A stretch of 64,000 bases of DNA from Calonectria ilicicola (taxonomy: Eukaryota > Ascomycota > Sordariomycetes > Hypocreales > Nectriaceae): NCBI GenBank assembly GCA_020809705.1, contig CP085835.1, forward strand, positions 1,116,001 through 1,180,000, read 5' to 3'. The position numbers and the translations under genes were made by a program. The notes beneath the pieces are model-generated. The model searched no databases. It was not told the origin of the DNA and saw only the letters and a list, made by a program, of their open reading frames with translations. Of this stretch, positions 1 through 11,674 are shown piece by piece; position 1 is the stretch's first letter, and every line of letters starts with the position of its first letter.

Positions 1-2135
1 TGAGAAGTATTACTGCACAAGCTGGACGTCTTGATCTTCTACACCTGATCTACCAGGCACCTCAGACGTGGCTATTATATGCTGTACTGGAATGGCACAA
101 GCATGCGAAACACCTCATGACAACATCAATACAAGACGATACACAGAAACCATTATTCGACCTCATGTACACATTCTTTGGTCATCCAGTTCATGGAAGT
201 GCTTTTTACACGGCCTGGGTTTTGTTGTTTAATGTTCTACAGTCCACACAATCGTCTCGAACGACCTATGATTACACCCTGATAGGATCTCAACGCTTTT
301 ACCCTGCGTCTTGGTGTGCTGCAATTGGATTCTCAATTCCATTGATAAAGTGGATAGATGAGGGGCTTTTAGATGTAAATTTCGCATCCGATGGCTCCGA
401 TATAATCATCGCATTGCAACCACAACATGTTCAGGATTCCCTTAAAGCACATGACCCAAACTATTATATCTACAGTCTCCTACATACGGCAATTAAAAAT
501 GGCCAAAATGAAGTGAGCAAGATTCTCATAAAGCGGGGTGCAAAGGATACTGCCGACGGCCCCTGGGAATCGGCCCTGGAGCTGGCGATGCACAGTTGCC
601 AAAATGACATCGTTAAGCTCCTTCTTGACAGCACGCCTGATATTCAAAAGACCTGCCAAAATAGGCTGCTCCTTCATAAAGCGTCCTACGTGGCGAAAGA
701 AAATTGGGATACAATCAATCTTCTCATACAAAAGGGAGCCGATATGAATGAGCGGGTCAAATTTCATCATCTCTACGGGGCGTTGACACCATTCGAAATC
801 AACTGTCTCCATCCCTATAGAAATATGAACGTGCACTTTTTCGTACCTGTGTTGCCGGATATTAACATTCATCACCCGATGGCGCTTCGATTTGCAGCAA
901 TGACTAATAAAGTCGAATTGACGCATTATTTGATCGGGATGGGGGCAGACGTTGAAGCCCCACTGGAGTTCAATTACTATGGAGATTCTGACACCTTTCG
1001 CCTTGGCGAAACACCGTTACTTGCTGTGACTCGATTTTGCTTGCGCGCCAGATACCCGAAATCCGTCGACAATTTCATATACGGGGCCATAGTGTTGCTG
1101 GAACATGGTGCAGATCCTAACATCGTTGGTGATGACGGTTTAACCCCTTTGCAGATGGCAGTGGATCAAATGAATCTTGAAATGGTAGTGGCTCTTGTCA
1201 GATATGGAGCAGACACGACAGCTAAATATGAAGACGGGACAACCATTCTCCAAATGGCTTGCCGGATGGGGTGTGTACCTATTGCTCAATCTTTAATCCG
1301 TTATGGCGCCGATATTTTTGAAGTTTCAGGCCCATGGAAGACTGCATTATTTGCGGCCTTCCTCAGTGCCGTTTCAGAAAAGCCATTTCCGGAGCGATCG
1401 TACGACAATGAATCAGGTTACAAAACACAATCGTCGAGCCAATATGACTCAGAGAGGAGTTTTACTGATTATGAAGAGTATTCTGACGAAGACGTGAGCG
1501 ACTTTTCAGAGAGGAGTCAGGATGGGCCGAGTAAAAGAAAAACTCGATTGAGTTTCGAGTCTGGGCTTAGCGACAGGTCCATTCCAGATGAGCAACATAA
1601 TGACGATGGTACAAGCAGCGACAAAAGCAGCGATGAAAGTTACACTGACAGTCTCCGCTCGGAATCCGGTGATCGCGAAAATGGCGATGCTTCCCTGGGA
1701 AAGAACATTGACGGCATGAAGAGTGTAGTGATTGCAAGGCCTCGAGGAAAACGCGTACCCGCTGCCGGCTGCTTGAAAGCACAACTGCATGCGATGCTTC
1801 AAAGTGGAAAACTTCCAACCTCTCGACCACTGGATGACGAACCCGGCATTATGATCAAAACCTTAATTCTGTACGGTGCGCGTTTCCGAGACGAGTGTTA
1901 TCTCGGTATGGATGAGGATGACAAGCAAGAAGTCGTCTTAATGAAAACCTTGGTGCAATGCTATTTAGAACTATACGAGAAGCCGTGTCCAGAGGTACGA
2001 GAGCTGAAAGATAGGTTTCGGAACCCCTTTCCGGTGGCTACTTGGAGGTTACCTTTAGCTGGCCGGAGATTTTGGGTGTATCCCAACAACAAGATTGTGG
2101 TTCAATATTCTGAAGAACTTTCAGGTCTGTATTAG
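1..2135 (+). CDS. Ankyrin-repeat protein, 5' end beyond the window
   Basis: The reading frame is open from base 3 through the first ATG (117) to the stop at 2135, so 117 is probably an internal methionine and the gene starts outside the window. The visible part has about 710 codons. Ankyrin units are seen near residues 120-170 (SALELAMHSCQNDIVKLLL), 250-280 (RFAAMTNKVELTHYLIGMGA), 320-365 (GLTPLQMAVDQMNLEMVVAL) and 370-400, counted from the ATG at 117. A Ser/Asp/Glu-rich, probably disordered insert follows (about 430-560), then a conserved-looking tail ending in PFPVATWRLPLAGRRFW. No catalytic domain is visible; a partner-binding role is inferred from the repeats only. An upstream kinase or NACHT domain, as in many fungal ankyrin proteins, may lie off the window. 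No intron is needed. Confidence 0.85.
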   Translation, partial: RSITAQAGRLDLLHLIYQAPQTWLLYAVLEWHKHAKHLMTTSIQDDTQKPLFDLMYTFFGHPVHGSAFYTAWVLLFNVLQSTQSSRTTYDYTLIGSQRFYPASWCAAIGFSIPLIKWIDEGLLDVNFASDGSDIIIALQPQHVQDSLKAHDPNYYIYSLLHTAIKNGQNEVSKILIKRGAKDTADGPWESALELAMHSCQNDIVKLLLDSTPDIQKTCQNRLLLHKASYVAKENWDTINLLIQKGADMNERVKFHHLYGALTPFEINCLHPYRNMNVHFFVPVLPDINIHHPMALRFAAMTNKVELTHYLIGMGADVEAPLEFNYYGDSDTFRLGETPLLAVTRFCLRARYPKSVDNFIYGAIVLLEHGADPNIVGDDGLTPLQMAVDQMNLEMVVALVRYGADTTAKYEDGTTILQMACRMGCVPIAQSLIRYGADIFEVSGPWKTALFAAFLSAVSEKPFPERSYDNESGYKTQSSSQYDSERSFTDYEEYSDEDVSDFSERSQDGPSKRKTRLSFESGLSDRSIPDEQHNDDGTSSDKSSDESYTDSLRSESGDRENGDASLGKNIDGMKSVVIARPRGKRVPAAGCLKAQLHAMLQSGKLPTSRPLDDEPGIMIKTLILYGARFRDECYLGMDEDDKQEVVLMKTLVQCYLELYEKPCPEVRELKDRFRNPFPVATWRLPLAGRRFWVYPNNKIVVQYSEELSGLY

Positions 2136-2536
2136 GGACAAAGGCGCGGGCTGAAGTGTCCTTGAAGAGGGACTTGTTGTTTACTAATGCACTACCGTTG
2201 GCCTGAAATAGTATCTAGCAGGCTAATTGAAGTTTGTGGTGACTGTTTTACGTGAAAAGCAGCACACCGGAATATCTATCACAGAGAAATAATATTAAGC
2301 TTCACCAATGACATAGTAAAATATATTATTAGATACCACTGCCTATGATTGTGATATTAGACTAAAAGAGGGTGGTTTCAGTCGCATGCTTGAGCTCAAG
2401 TAACTGAGATGATGTTTTGTTCAGGATCGCATTCGTAGCTGCGTTAGTATCCACATTATATGGCTTCAAGGGGCTGTAAAAGTTAGTATTTTAGACTTGG
2501 GCATCGAGACTAACTTGGAGGATATTTTTTCCACGC
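2136..2536. other. Gene-free spacer
   Basis: About 400 bases of AT-rich sequence downstream of the ankyrin gene. I see no open frame with family character and no RNA gene. Confidence 0.5.
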
Positions 2537-3190
2537 TTACCTCTGATCATGGAGACACCAAATAACCGTCCCAGGACTGTCCAGCCACTTGACTTGCTTG
2601 ACAGCAAATTGAGCCGCGCTACCGTTAAATGGTCGGCCATCTAGGTTAGCTCTCCCAGCAACAGCGAGAATGGCAATGTTGGGCTTGGGCGTAATATTTT
2701 GCAAAATGCCACTATATCCTCCGAGGTGTCCATTCCAAAAAATTGTTTTCCCATCATCGACAAGAAGATTATACGCGATTTGACCTCCATCGAAATGGGA
2801 AAAGTGGTTTTGCTTTCGGTCGGCAATGTATTCAGCAAACGATTGCATTCCCTCATCCATTTTCTCAATGGGCATGTGCTCTGCAATTCGCAAAAGACCA
2901 TACTTCATCCCAAAAGTAATATCTAAGCTGCATGCATAAGGATTTGCGGTCCCGACATACTCAGTGCCGGTGTCAAAGGTGTCTGGCACATCTGCATGAG
3001 AAAACCCGGGCATCAAACAGTGCAGGGATGGCCAAGCCTGTACCGACATGACGGCCTGGGAATGGTGAGGTCTGATGGGAGCAGAGGGCAAACCTGGCGC
3101 CTTTTCAATCTCCCCTGGACAGGCTGCTTGTCGTTGAGCTTTGGTGAACAGAGGGATTTGCTCCCCGCGGATTATAGGTCATGGCTGAGC
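2537..3190 (-). pseudogene. C-terminal fragment of a beta-lactamase-like serine hydrolase
   Basis: The frame on the minus strand reads to a stop at 2537. It contains FWNGHLGGYSGILQNITPKP followed by NIAILAVAGRA, the pattern around the H-x-G motif (third catalytic motif) of the beta-lactamase/transpeptidase-like serine hydrolases (Pfam Beta-lactamase). Upstream the frame stays open to about 3190 but carries no SxxK or YxN motif, so the first two active-site motifs are missing. I read it as a truncated relic; a last exon of a longer gene is the alternative, but nothing upstream supplies the missing domain. The sequence further upstream is repeat-like. Confidence 0.5.
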
Positions 3191-3282
3191 ATTTTGCAGA
3201 GTCTAGGTAGGCGTACTGATGCACTGTGGGGATGTGGCTTAAACTAGGTACCAATAATGTTAGTTCTTACAGGAGGCAACAG

Positions 3283-3500
3283 GATGACGTGGTATTATGA
3301 GACGAAACTCAAGCGACACGTGATCTACCATAGATCACCGCTTTTAAGGCCTTTTCGCTCGCTGGCTCAGCTTCGGCTCAGCTATTCATTAGCCCCCCTC
3401 AGCCCCCCATCGGCCCCATCAGCTCTGATCACCCCTCTGGCTGAGCAGAGCCCACCGGTTGCTCTTGATCCCATTTCTGGGCCATCAACCTCTGGGTTTC
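3283..3500 (-). repeat. Candidate dispersed repeat with GCTCAG/GCTGAG runs
   Basis: The stretch is rich in GGCTCAG/GGCTGAG words. At its left end the minus strand carries CTTGAGTTTCGTCT, the same 14 bases found near 20231 next to a similar run of CTCAGCCC words. A small hairpin (GTGATCTA / TAGATCAC arms, 3-nt loop) lies at 3320-3338. Orientation of the CAG words relative to the shared 14-mer differs between copies, so they may be opposite ends of one element. This is inference. Confidence 0.4.
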
Positions 3501-4349
3501 GTCACCCCCTTTAACTCTCACGGGCGTCATGGCATCCCAACCAGGGTCGGCCTCTGATCCTCTTTTAGGACTGGGATCCCAGTTCTTGACCCTTAACGAA
3601 AGTCCTGGAACTTGACCGTAATTGAATCCTTCTGTGTCCAGAAGCAGTGCGCTCCGATGCAAGGCTCCTCGCTCCTGAGACTTGACCGCATGGTGGGGAC
3701 AAGCAATCCACGTAGACCCATGTGACACCTCTTAGAGCTGAGGGGTACGCTTTGAGATGTTTTGTATTTAACGGGCTGTTTTTGTAGGCTAATTTGTTTC
3801 TATCTAGAGACCAAGAGCCCATTATTTTCTTCTTTTTGTTCACAGGTTGAAGGGCGATGGGAGATTTAGTGGTTAGGCTCTCAATGATATTCCCAGAGTT
3901 ACTAATTTAAATACATAAGAGACGGCCCTGTTATGAATTCCTTAAATATCTACCACTATGTATGTATGTATGTATGTGTATTTCTCATCCGGGGCGCTGT
4001 GAGGCCCGTAAAGTCCCCTATTAGGGCACATGACGGGCTGAGCCATGGTCTTCTATTCTATGCATCCGTGAAATGCAACATATACCGCTTATCCAGCATA
4101 TCATTGGCTCAAAGGCGCACTGAGTCAAACCTGTTACCAGTCAGCGGGATGGCCAGGCGCGACTGTATCAATGGTGGACGCCATGATGGAAGGTCTTCTT
4201 TATATGGATGACTGGGTAAAGCTTTGGCGCGGCTGCATCAGACAACCTCAAGCGGTCTCGGGCGAGATAGGGAAATAATGAGGACAAATGAGAAGGCAAA
4301 GATAAAGAGACAAGTAGTGGTTCATCGATGGATCTCAAGCGAGCGTCAG
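3501..4349. other. Gene-free stretch with a TATG microsatellite
   Basis: No supported gene. Five tandem TATG units lie at 3957-3976. The rest has only short unrelated open frames. Confidence 0.5.
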
Positions 4350-4645
4350 TCAGTAGCGAGGGCAGATCTTCTCGAAGAAGCCACTCTTCTTGGCGATCTT
4401 GACGAACTTGTCAAATTCTTTTCCTGTTGCGAAGTTGACCACTGCCGCTGGTGACGGACTCAGCCTCATACGAAAGCGTGCCGGGACCTTTCGGCAATAA
4501 AAGAGATGATCGGGTGCCTTGCGTCGGCCGCACGAGCACAACAGTCGCGCATTATCGTGGTTGAATCTTTCCTGGTATGCCCCAAAGTCCCCATGGAGGG
4601 ATCTTGCTGCAAGTAGATGGTGCAGGGCCGTTCGGTATTCGAAAC
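4350..4645 (-). mobile_element. Non-LTR (LINE) retrotransposon 3' fragment, RNase H/zinc-knuckle tail
   Basis: The minus-strand frame ending at 4350 reads ALHHLLAARSLHGDFGAYQ, then ERFNHDNARLLCSCGRRK, then a C-x-C...H-x4-C knuckle and a tail ending VKIAKKSGFFEKICPRY. This is the C-terminus typical of fungal LINE-type reverse transcriptase/RNase H polyproteins. A stop codon (TGA) interrupts the frame just upstream of SFEYRTAL, and no reverse transcriptase core is present, so it is a dead 3' stub, consistent with 5' truncation during insertion. Confidence 0.65.
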
Positions 4646-6081
4646 TTCACATGACGATCCTGGCTCCCTTTTGCTTAGTGATGGATCCGATACGATCAAT
4701 TCGATCAGGTTGATAGGAATGAGTAGCACTGAGCGTGCTAAAAGAATAAAGGATTAGGTAAACGATCATGAGCAAGTGTGTTGATTGATTGTTGTGCGAG
4801 GTTGTCCCTTGTGCGGAGTATTCCCTCCCGCAGAGCTACTTAAAGCATATGGCTAGATTACCAACGCAGTTGTTTTTTCATGAGGCCGTGAAGATCATGC
4901 CTACCCTGCAACAGGATGTATACGGGGTGGAGCCCAAATGATGATTGTCTTGATCTAGGATCCCTCCCACAGTAGGCGGCATACCTGTCTACAACGACAA
5001 GAGTCGCAGGCCCATTCTTTGGTCATGGGTTTCGCTTCCTCATCTTCACTGGGGAGGCCAGGAGCTAGGCTCTGGGTACTGTATAGCTAAGGAAAATACT
5101 GGCCACGAAGTCCCTGGGAGTTAGCATCTGAAAAAGCAATGCTTGTAGGGGAGTTTCGGGCTCGGAGATGACACCAATCCTCCAAATGATTCTTCATCTC
5201 CTCGCACGGATTTGTAAGCCCTTTGCACGTGCAACCCTGGCCTTTTTTCTTTTTTTCTTCTTGTAACGTAGACGCCTCGAGTCTTATTCATGAGCCAGGC
5301 CCGCGGAATCCGCGGGCCTGGCTCATGACCATTTCCCGCTTAGGAATCCCACCCCCCCCAACACCTCTTGTCTACAGAGCATATCGAAAAGGTTCGAGAC
5401 TAAGGGGTCTACGTAGTACTACGGGCGGAATGGCTGCGGGAAGCACGGTGGGTGGCGTCCCTTGGAATGTAAAAGGTCTTGCGAGGCAGGATATCTACAC
5501 ATGTACGTGACAGGGCCAGGGACTCAACCGGCGATTCCTGGAGGCTAGACGGAAACTGGGAAGCCATCTAAGCTCAACACCGGCACATAGCTACGCCAAG
5601 AAAGCCGCGGATTGCGCGGAAATTCCGTCTGTTGGAAGGATGTTTCTACTTTGTTTCTCACATTAATGCATCAGTGAGACCGTCCGCCTAAAGCGGCCAG
5701 CGGGCAAACATGGACGGAGGTGGGATAGAATAGTGGGCATTTTGAGGACAGCTAAGGAATAGTAAGCACAACTGTTGCTAGTGAGCGAACAATGGCAACT
5801 CAGGTCCTACGTAGTAGCTGCTGCGGCTCTTCGCTTGCCCCCCTTATCCGGGCATGGTTGTTTAGAGGGCCGCGTGCAGGATAAAACCAGCCAACCAACC
5901 AGCCAACCAAACGTCCCTACATCGCACGTAGGCCTGCACGGATCTACTCGCTTCTCCAGTAGGCGGATTTTATTTTATTCAAGTTTGGTTTTCATAAGCT
6001 GCCCGTTATTCTACAGCAGCCTTCAGCGGCAAAATACTTCCATTACCCTCATCAAACCTTCAGCAGCCTGACAAAGTGGAA
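4646..6081. other. Gene-free stretch upstream of MCR1
   Basis: No supported coding region. It contains the 41-bp palindrome described separately, a CCAACCAGCCAACCAA run near 5891 and a block near 5600 (CCGCGGATTGCGCGG) resembling sequence at about 8970. The last 150 bases are the probable MCR1 promoter and leader. Confidence 0.5.
5288..5328. repeat. 41-bp near-perfect palindrome
   Basis: Two 20-base arms, left arm TCATGAGCCAGGCCCGCGGA, are exact reverse complements around a single central base at 5308. The arms are GC-rich and no open frame explains them. It could extrude a cruciform or mark a transposon end or insertion footprint. Confidence 0.9.
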
Positions 6082-7214
6082 ATGTTTGCTAGATCTGCAT
6101 TTCGCGCGGCTCAGCCGCTCAAGAGAGTATGTATTCCATCTTCAGCTATCTCCTTGAACCTTCGCGACCAGCTCAATCGCCGATGACATCATTACCGACC
6201 AATTGCATCTCTAACTTGCTCATAAGACCTATTCTACGGAGGCGGCCGGTGTGGGCGGCTCCACCGCTCTGCTTCACGCGGCTGGCGCTGTTGGCATCGC
6301 CGGCAGTTTCTACTGGTACTTCGGTGGTGTCTCCGCGCCCGCTACCGCCGCGGTTGTCAGAAAGGCGCCTGAGTCCAAAAAGGCATTTACAGGGGGCGAC
6401 CAGGGCTTCCTCTCTCTCCAACTCGCCGACGTCAAAACAGTCAACCACAACACTAAGCGCCTTCGCTTCAAGCTCCCCGAGCCCGACCAGGTCTCTGGTC
6501 TGACGGTGGCGAGTGCTATCCTCGCTAAATATGAGGCTCCTGAGGACAAGAGACCTATCCTACGACCTTATACTCCTATCGAAGAGGGTATGTGATATAT
6601 ACATTTTGCGTCGGACAGCATTAACCTCTAACTCTGCGTACCTAGGCGAGGAGGGCTTTCTTAACCTCCTCGTTAAAAAATACCCCGGTGGCCTCATGAG
6701 CACCCATATCCACAACCTAGTCCCAGGTCAGCATCTCGACATCATGGGTCCCCTCCCTAAGTACTCATGGAACGAGAATAAGCATGAGCATATCGCCCTC
6801 ATTGGTGGCGGTACTGGCATTACCCCTTTATACCAGCTTGCCCGGGCCATCTTCAGTAACCCAAATGAAAGAACCAAGGTCACCCTTATCCTGGGAAATG
6901 TCACAGAGGAGGATATCCTCCTTAAGGAGAAGCTCGACCAGCTCGAAAAGACCTACCCCGAACGCTTCCGCGCTTTCTATGTTCTGAGTCAGCCCTCTGA
7001 AGACTGGACTGGAGGTAAAGGCCGTATTTCTAAGGATCTCCTTCAGACCACCCTTCCTAATCCCAAGAGCGAGAATATCAAGCTCTTCGTCTGTGGCCCT
7101 CCAGGTCTCATGAAGGCTATTTCCGGTGGCATGGCTAACCCTGTAGAGCAGGGTGAGCTATCAGGTGTCCTTCACGAGCTCGGATATACCAAGAATCAAG
7201 TGCACAAGTTCTGA
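6082..7214 (+). CDS. MCR1: Mitochondrial NADH-cytochrome b5 reductase
   Basis: Three exons: 6082-6126, 6227-6587 and 6646-7214, giving 324 aa, the usual size for fungal Mcr1. The first 15-residue exon ([15 protein letters not shown]) plus the start of exon 2 look like a mitochondrial presequence, followed by a hydrophobic stretch (about 28-47, [20 protein letters not shown]) that anchors the protein. The FAD-binding RPYTP motif is at about 130, the nucleotide-binding GGGTGITP at about 180 and CGPPG at about 275. The enzyme passes electrons from NADH through FAD to cytochrome b5 or related acceptors at the outer membrane/intermembrane space. Both introns have GTATGT donors. Start chosen because it supplies the presequence in frame after splicing. 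Confidence 0.95.
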
Positions 7215-8141
7215 GAAGTAGTTGCACTTGTGTTGTTCGAATTATGCGGAACTTGTACAAGACTTAGTCATAGAATTGACATCTACGTTGTGAATTTACG
7301 GTCTATAATTGGTACTAGATTAATTTGTTTCATTTAAAATAATAATTGATTCATGTTCCTACGCCCTTTTTACTTCCTGCTGCGCATACGGAAGCACCAA
7401 TGCAACCAACAACGTGGCATAGGGTTAACGGCCGATTCAGTAGATCTCAGAATACGATCAATCACTTAAGCCAGAAGCCGCTGTCGTCAAAGTCTCACAT
7501 TTACGAGCCAAAGAGGCAAGAATTTTAGTTCAAGTTCATTAGCAATTCCTAATGCTCACACCACACATTCAGTCACTGGTCACGTTTGAGCTTTGTCATC
7601 GATGGCAAGAAGCTCTCAACCCTGCCCATGTCCTTCTAGCCCCTTGCCAAACAAGTCCAAAAGACTTCTGTACTCGATTACAAATGCCACCTTTTGCTTA
7701 AGTCGGAATGGTGGCTCGTTCAGGCTAGTCCAGCTAGTTCTGTGCCCTGGACGGCGTCTAATAACTTCTTGCGCTCCAGTGTATTGATTGTGGACCGGCT
7801 CATTAGCCTAACCTCTTTGACCCCCCTTTGCTACTAGATCGAAACCAGTCACTGATATTCCCTAACCTCTCTAAATATGGTCAATGACTATGTAACTTTA
7901 GCCATGACGTAGGACTTCAGCCTCGGACTCTTGGTTCAGCCCGATAGATTGAGCAAGGATCCGGCCAAAACACCGACCAAGAGAATTTGTTTCCCTCTGC
8001 CTGGGGGTCCCAAATCTCAGGCTGAATTATTTAAACACTACGGGTCTCCTAATATCCTATCCTTCATGTCGATCCACCAACAGCTACGTCTTTAAATTTC
8101 CGATACCATCTCTTGCTAGCCTAATTACTACACCTGAAACT
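7215..8141. other. Intergenic stretch
   Basis: About 930 bases between MCR1 and the next small gene, with no supported gene. The last 100 bases are the probable promoter of the gene at 8142. Confidence 0.5.
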
Positions 8142-8600
8142 ATGATATCTTTCAAGGAAATCATCGAAAAGACCGCCATAGGCTGGATCTCAGACTTGGA
8201 GAGTCGCTCACCAGATATTGTTGTATCCAAGTGGACTAATGGAATTCACTACGCCGTTCATCCAGACAAGTCGGGTATCTACCCAATGACCAGAGAGCAG
8301 TGAGTAGCCAGCTGGCTCGTTCCCAAACACCGCAACAAGCAAAACTGAATCCTCGAATTCAGGTTTCGAACCAACGACCGAACAGCGGCCATCTTCCAAA
8401 ATTTAAAGTCATTCAAGATCAGTGTCAATGAGATTTACTCAGACGCCGAGAAGAGGACGGTGACGATGGTTTGCACTAGCAACGGGGAGACGGAAGTTGG
8501 TGCTTATAGCATAGATTGCCTTTTTGTACTTACTACATCGGAGGACGGAAAAAAGATTGTGAAGTTGACTGAGTGGCTGGGTACTCACACGCGTCGATAG
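8142..8600 (+). CDS. Small NTF2-like (SnoaL-like) protein
   Basis: Two exons, 8142-8299 and 8363-8600, joined by a 63-nt intron with GTGAGT donor and TTCAG acceptor, encode 131 aa. Neither exon is long enough to stand out alone. The product has the layout of a fungal NTF2-like/SnoaL-like fold: an N-terminal helix with a Trp (KTAIGWISDLE), a loop near HYAVHPDKSGIYPMTREQF, then two long beta strands (KISVNEIYSDAEKRTVTM and GAYSIDCLFVLTTSEDGK) and a C-terminal KLTEWLGT. Such cone-shaped proteins bind or convert small hydrophobic ligands, often in secondary metabolism, but no catalytic set can be assigned. Function unknown. Confidence 0.75.
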
Positions 8601-9324
8601 CATTTGGTTTACGCCGGTAAACATTACATATTTGGGACGCTTCGACTCTCGAATAAACACCGGGCATAGTTCTCATGGAATGGCGGCTATAACTGAGTAA
8701 TAGAACCTGAACCTGAATTTTGAATCACACTCTCACGGCATATCTCTTCCTGCAAGACACAGAGTCAGGAGGATGAGCCTCATTTGACAGACTAACTGGA
8801 CTTGGTTACCCAGATCTATCGTGACTTATATCCGGGTCCATTCCAGTCGATCATGCGATGTAACCCACCCTTGCTAGCTTCGCCACCTTGAACGCCTGAG
8901 AGGCTAGGGGCTCTGTCCCCCTACCACGTAGTCGATGCCAAGGCCAATAGTGCCCCAGAACAACTCCCGCGGGATCCTCGGATTCCGTGGATTGCGTGGG
9001 ACCCCCCCCCCAGGCTTCTGAAAGTTTAAATCTAAGAAACATCGGGACACATTCGTCAGATAGTCTACCAAACGGAAGAATTCCGTATTACAAATCAAAT
9101 TATTCATTTCACTAGGCAGTAAAGGGTGACTAAACTGCCAACGGATCTCTGTTAGAAGCTATGCGGGAAAGAAGGAGTGCGTTGTATAGGCACTAATACA
9201 TCGAAGAGAGGGTGGCAAGCGACGACTTGGTATAAATCAAAGCAGGACTCGATCTCGATAACAACAGCATTTCCCTTTTCGTCCCCATCAAAATATTTCC
9301 CGAAGTTGTATCAATATTTCGACC
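8601..9324. other. Intergenic stretch with a GC-rich, possibly repetitive block
   Basis: No supported gene. At 8890-9015 lies a GC-rich block (CCCGCGGGATCC..., GGATTGCGTGGG, run of C) whose GGATTGCG(C/T)GG word recurs near 5607. It may be a repeat copy. A search of the rest of the genome would decide. Confidence 0.4.
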
Positions 9325-9870
9325 ATGTCCGACCTCACCCCTGGTACCAAGCAGCTCACCACTAGAGCGGCCGTGGATGATTACGTCGCGGGATTCAATT
9401 CCGATGACTTTCCTCGATTCATCGCATACTATGCGGAGGATGCAGTTGTTAGTGCCACAGAGATTCCGATCCGTGTTCCACACACACTTCTTGTCATCAC
9501 TTATTGACTGTTATTACTCTGGTTTTAGCTGAACATCCCCGGCTTGCAAGATGACAAATCTTTGGGAGCATACATTGGAATGCTCAAGCATCTTCATACC
9601 ATGGTTTCCGAGGAGCTCATTCCCCAGAAAGTCACTATTGACGAACCAGGAGGTTTCGTATCGGTCGATTATCATGTCCAATTTCTTGGGCTTGGAGACT
9701 TTAAAACGGACAACTTCAATGGAAGACTTGGCCCAGCCTCCGAGGGCACCGGTCCACTTATACAGATGAGCTTGAAGTACAGGCTGAATGCCGAGGGTCA
9801 TATTTCCGGAATCGAGGTTAATAATTTTGCGCTGCTCAAAGAGGCTTCACATAAACAAGCTTCAGAATAA
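9325..9870 (+). CDS. Small NTF2-like (SnoaL-like) protein
   Basis: Two exons, 9325-9447 and 9529-9870, encode 154 aa. The intron has a GTTAGT donor and TTTTAG acceptor. Exon 1 gives the helix typical of NTF2-like proteins (AAVDDYVAGFNSDDFPRFIA) and the strand start YYAEDAVV. Exon 2 gives LGAYIGMLKHLHTMVSEEL and the antiparallel strands VSVDYHVQFLGLGDF, IQMSLKYRLN and ISGIEVNNFAL. The ligand or reaction is not evident. A second member lies 0.7 kb upstream on the same strand, yet the two are clearly different in sequence, so this is not a recent tandem copy. Confidence 0.8.
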
Positions 9871-10485
9871 AAAAGCTAGATAGAAAGTGACTTTTTATTA
9901 TTTTATCATATTGTCTACACCTTATATTAAAGACAATTAATACTGCCGGCTCGCTCTATCTCTTATTTGCTTTACCACATTAGCACCTACTCTATAGTAG
10001 ACAATCATATTACGTCATGTACAGCCGCCATGGTCGAGAGGAATCTCAATATCTCCTATGATACGAAGCTTTCGCAGACACCTTTGTCGTTAACAAGCAG
10101 GAAAAGGCCAACAGCCGAGAAATGATATACACATGGCAACTATCGCTCAGGTTGATGCACAGCATTGGATTGAACTGTAACCAAGACCGAAACCGAAATC
10201 CTTATCTCTCGCTTCAAATATAGCTTACGAGACGTCCACTACGAGATGATGCCCCCGATGTACGACGATAATAAATAGCCAGGATGAACATCAGCAGTTT
10301 CTTTATTGGATATTGGTAGGTGGTCACCGTTGTTATTCCTCAGCTCGAACTATAGCTTCTCTGTCCTCCATTGATGTGTGATAGAGCCGCATCTATGATC
10401 TGATGACCCAATAGGTAAACATGCACATGCTCTATATCTGAGTTCACTTCTCGAGTCTGACATGGGCAACCAAATCATCAAGCAA
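9871..10485. other. Convergent intergenic stretch
   Basis: It separates the 3' ends of the NTF2-like gene and the Rossmann-fold gene on the opposite strand. No supported gene. Confidence 0.5.
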
Positions 10486-11674
10486 TTAACACACCGTCTG
10501 GCTGCTTGCTATCCTTCCGGGTGTCGCTTGGATGACCAATTTGAACTCGTGCAGGAACGTAGCCTCCCAGTCATTTTCCGTCTTGACCGGCTTCCACCCA
10601 ATCTCTCGGCTGAGATCCGCAGAGACCAAAGACTCGGGGGCGAGTACCATCTCCGCCCACTGCACTTTCTCGTGGAATACTTCGCGTGCAATCTGTTCAA
10701 GCGAGAGAGACGCTGGCTGGGCCGATTTCAAAACTCCGAGTTCGTATCCAACCTTGCCGATGGACTTGGCCACGTCCAAAAAGCTGCTGTATCCGGTCTC
10801 AGCAAAGAAAATGCGTCGATCTCGCGAGATTTCCCCAATTAGCGCCTTTGCAAGGATGACCTCGTACAATGACGCCAAGTCCTGGACATGAACATGGCTC
10901 CATCTTCCAGCCCCTTCGCCAACGTACTGGGCGTGGCCACTTGCAAGGGCGGAGTGCATGAGCATGGGAAGCTGGCCGGCAGAGAGCTCCTTGAAGAAGC
11001 CAGCGCCGATGCCGAATACGAGAGGCGGCGAAACGGAGTATGTGTCTACCCCCAGTCTCTCTCCATACTCAGCAACTAGGAGGTCGACAGACCGGTTCGC
11101 ATACGGTTCCTCAGCGTTACGAGACTTTTCGTAGCTCAGAATGTCTTCTTTGTCAGAAAACACTCTGGTTCCACGATACTGCTTCGAGATGGGAAAATCA
11201 GCAATATTGCTAGCGCCGGAAGTCTGGACTTGTGAGTTAGATTTCTGTCCACGGGGTAAAACTGACGAGGCTTAAAAGCACTTACGTGGATGTAGATGCC
11301 TGGCTTCCCCGTGCTCTCCTTTCTCTCGCGTAATCCACGGATGAAGGCCTCAGCTGAGGCGCCATGAAAGCCATCTACAACATGGATAACAACGTCATGC
11401 TCGGCCGCCGTCTGCTGGAGGAAGGTCGTCTCATCCAGATTCTTGAAGAGAATCGAGTTGACACCATTATTAGCCAGCACATCGGCCTGGCTCTGATGGC
11501 GAACCAGCGCGCTTATCGAGAGTGATTTGATTTCGGAAAAGGATGACTTCAAGAGTTGAGCTAAGACGGTACCGCCTCTTTACGAAATGTTAGATTTACC
11601 AACCTTGATCTATAATATTTCAGAACTTACATGTAGCCTGCTCCACCTGTAAGAAGAAGCTTCTTGGCTGTCAT
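10486..11674 (-). CDS. NmrA/extended-SDR-like NAD(P)-binding protein
   Basis: Three exons on the minus strand, 11674-11631, 11577-11286 and 11223-10486, give 357 aa. Exon 1 and the start of exon 2 build the dinucleotide-binding loop LLLTGGAGYIGGTV. Later elements fit the atypical SDR layout: VVIHVVDGFHGAS, then TSGASNIADF, RSVDLLVAEYGERLGVDTY and SPPLVFGIGAGFF. The canonical YxxxK dyad is not clear (SYEKSRNAEE is the nearest), so either a binding/redox-sensing NmrA-type role or a reductase role is possible. Introns have GTAAGT donors. In this family, fungal members often act as NAD(P)-linked regulators or in small-molecule metabolism; which applies here cannot be told. Confidence 0.85.

Noticed and set aside
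480..926. 148-codon minus-strand frame inside the first ankyrin gene
   Set aside because: It is antisense to a clear ankyrin coding region, has no family character, and the plus-strand frame has the conserved repeats.
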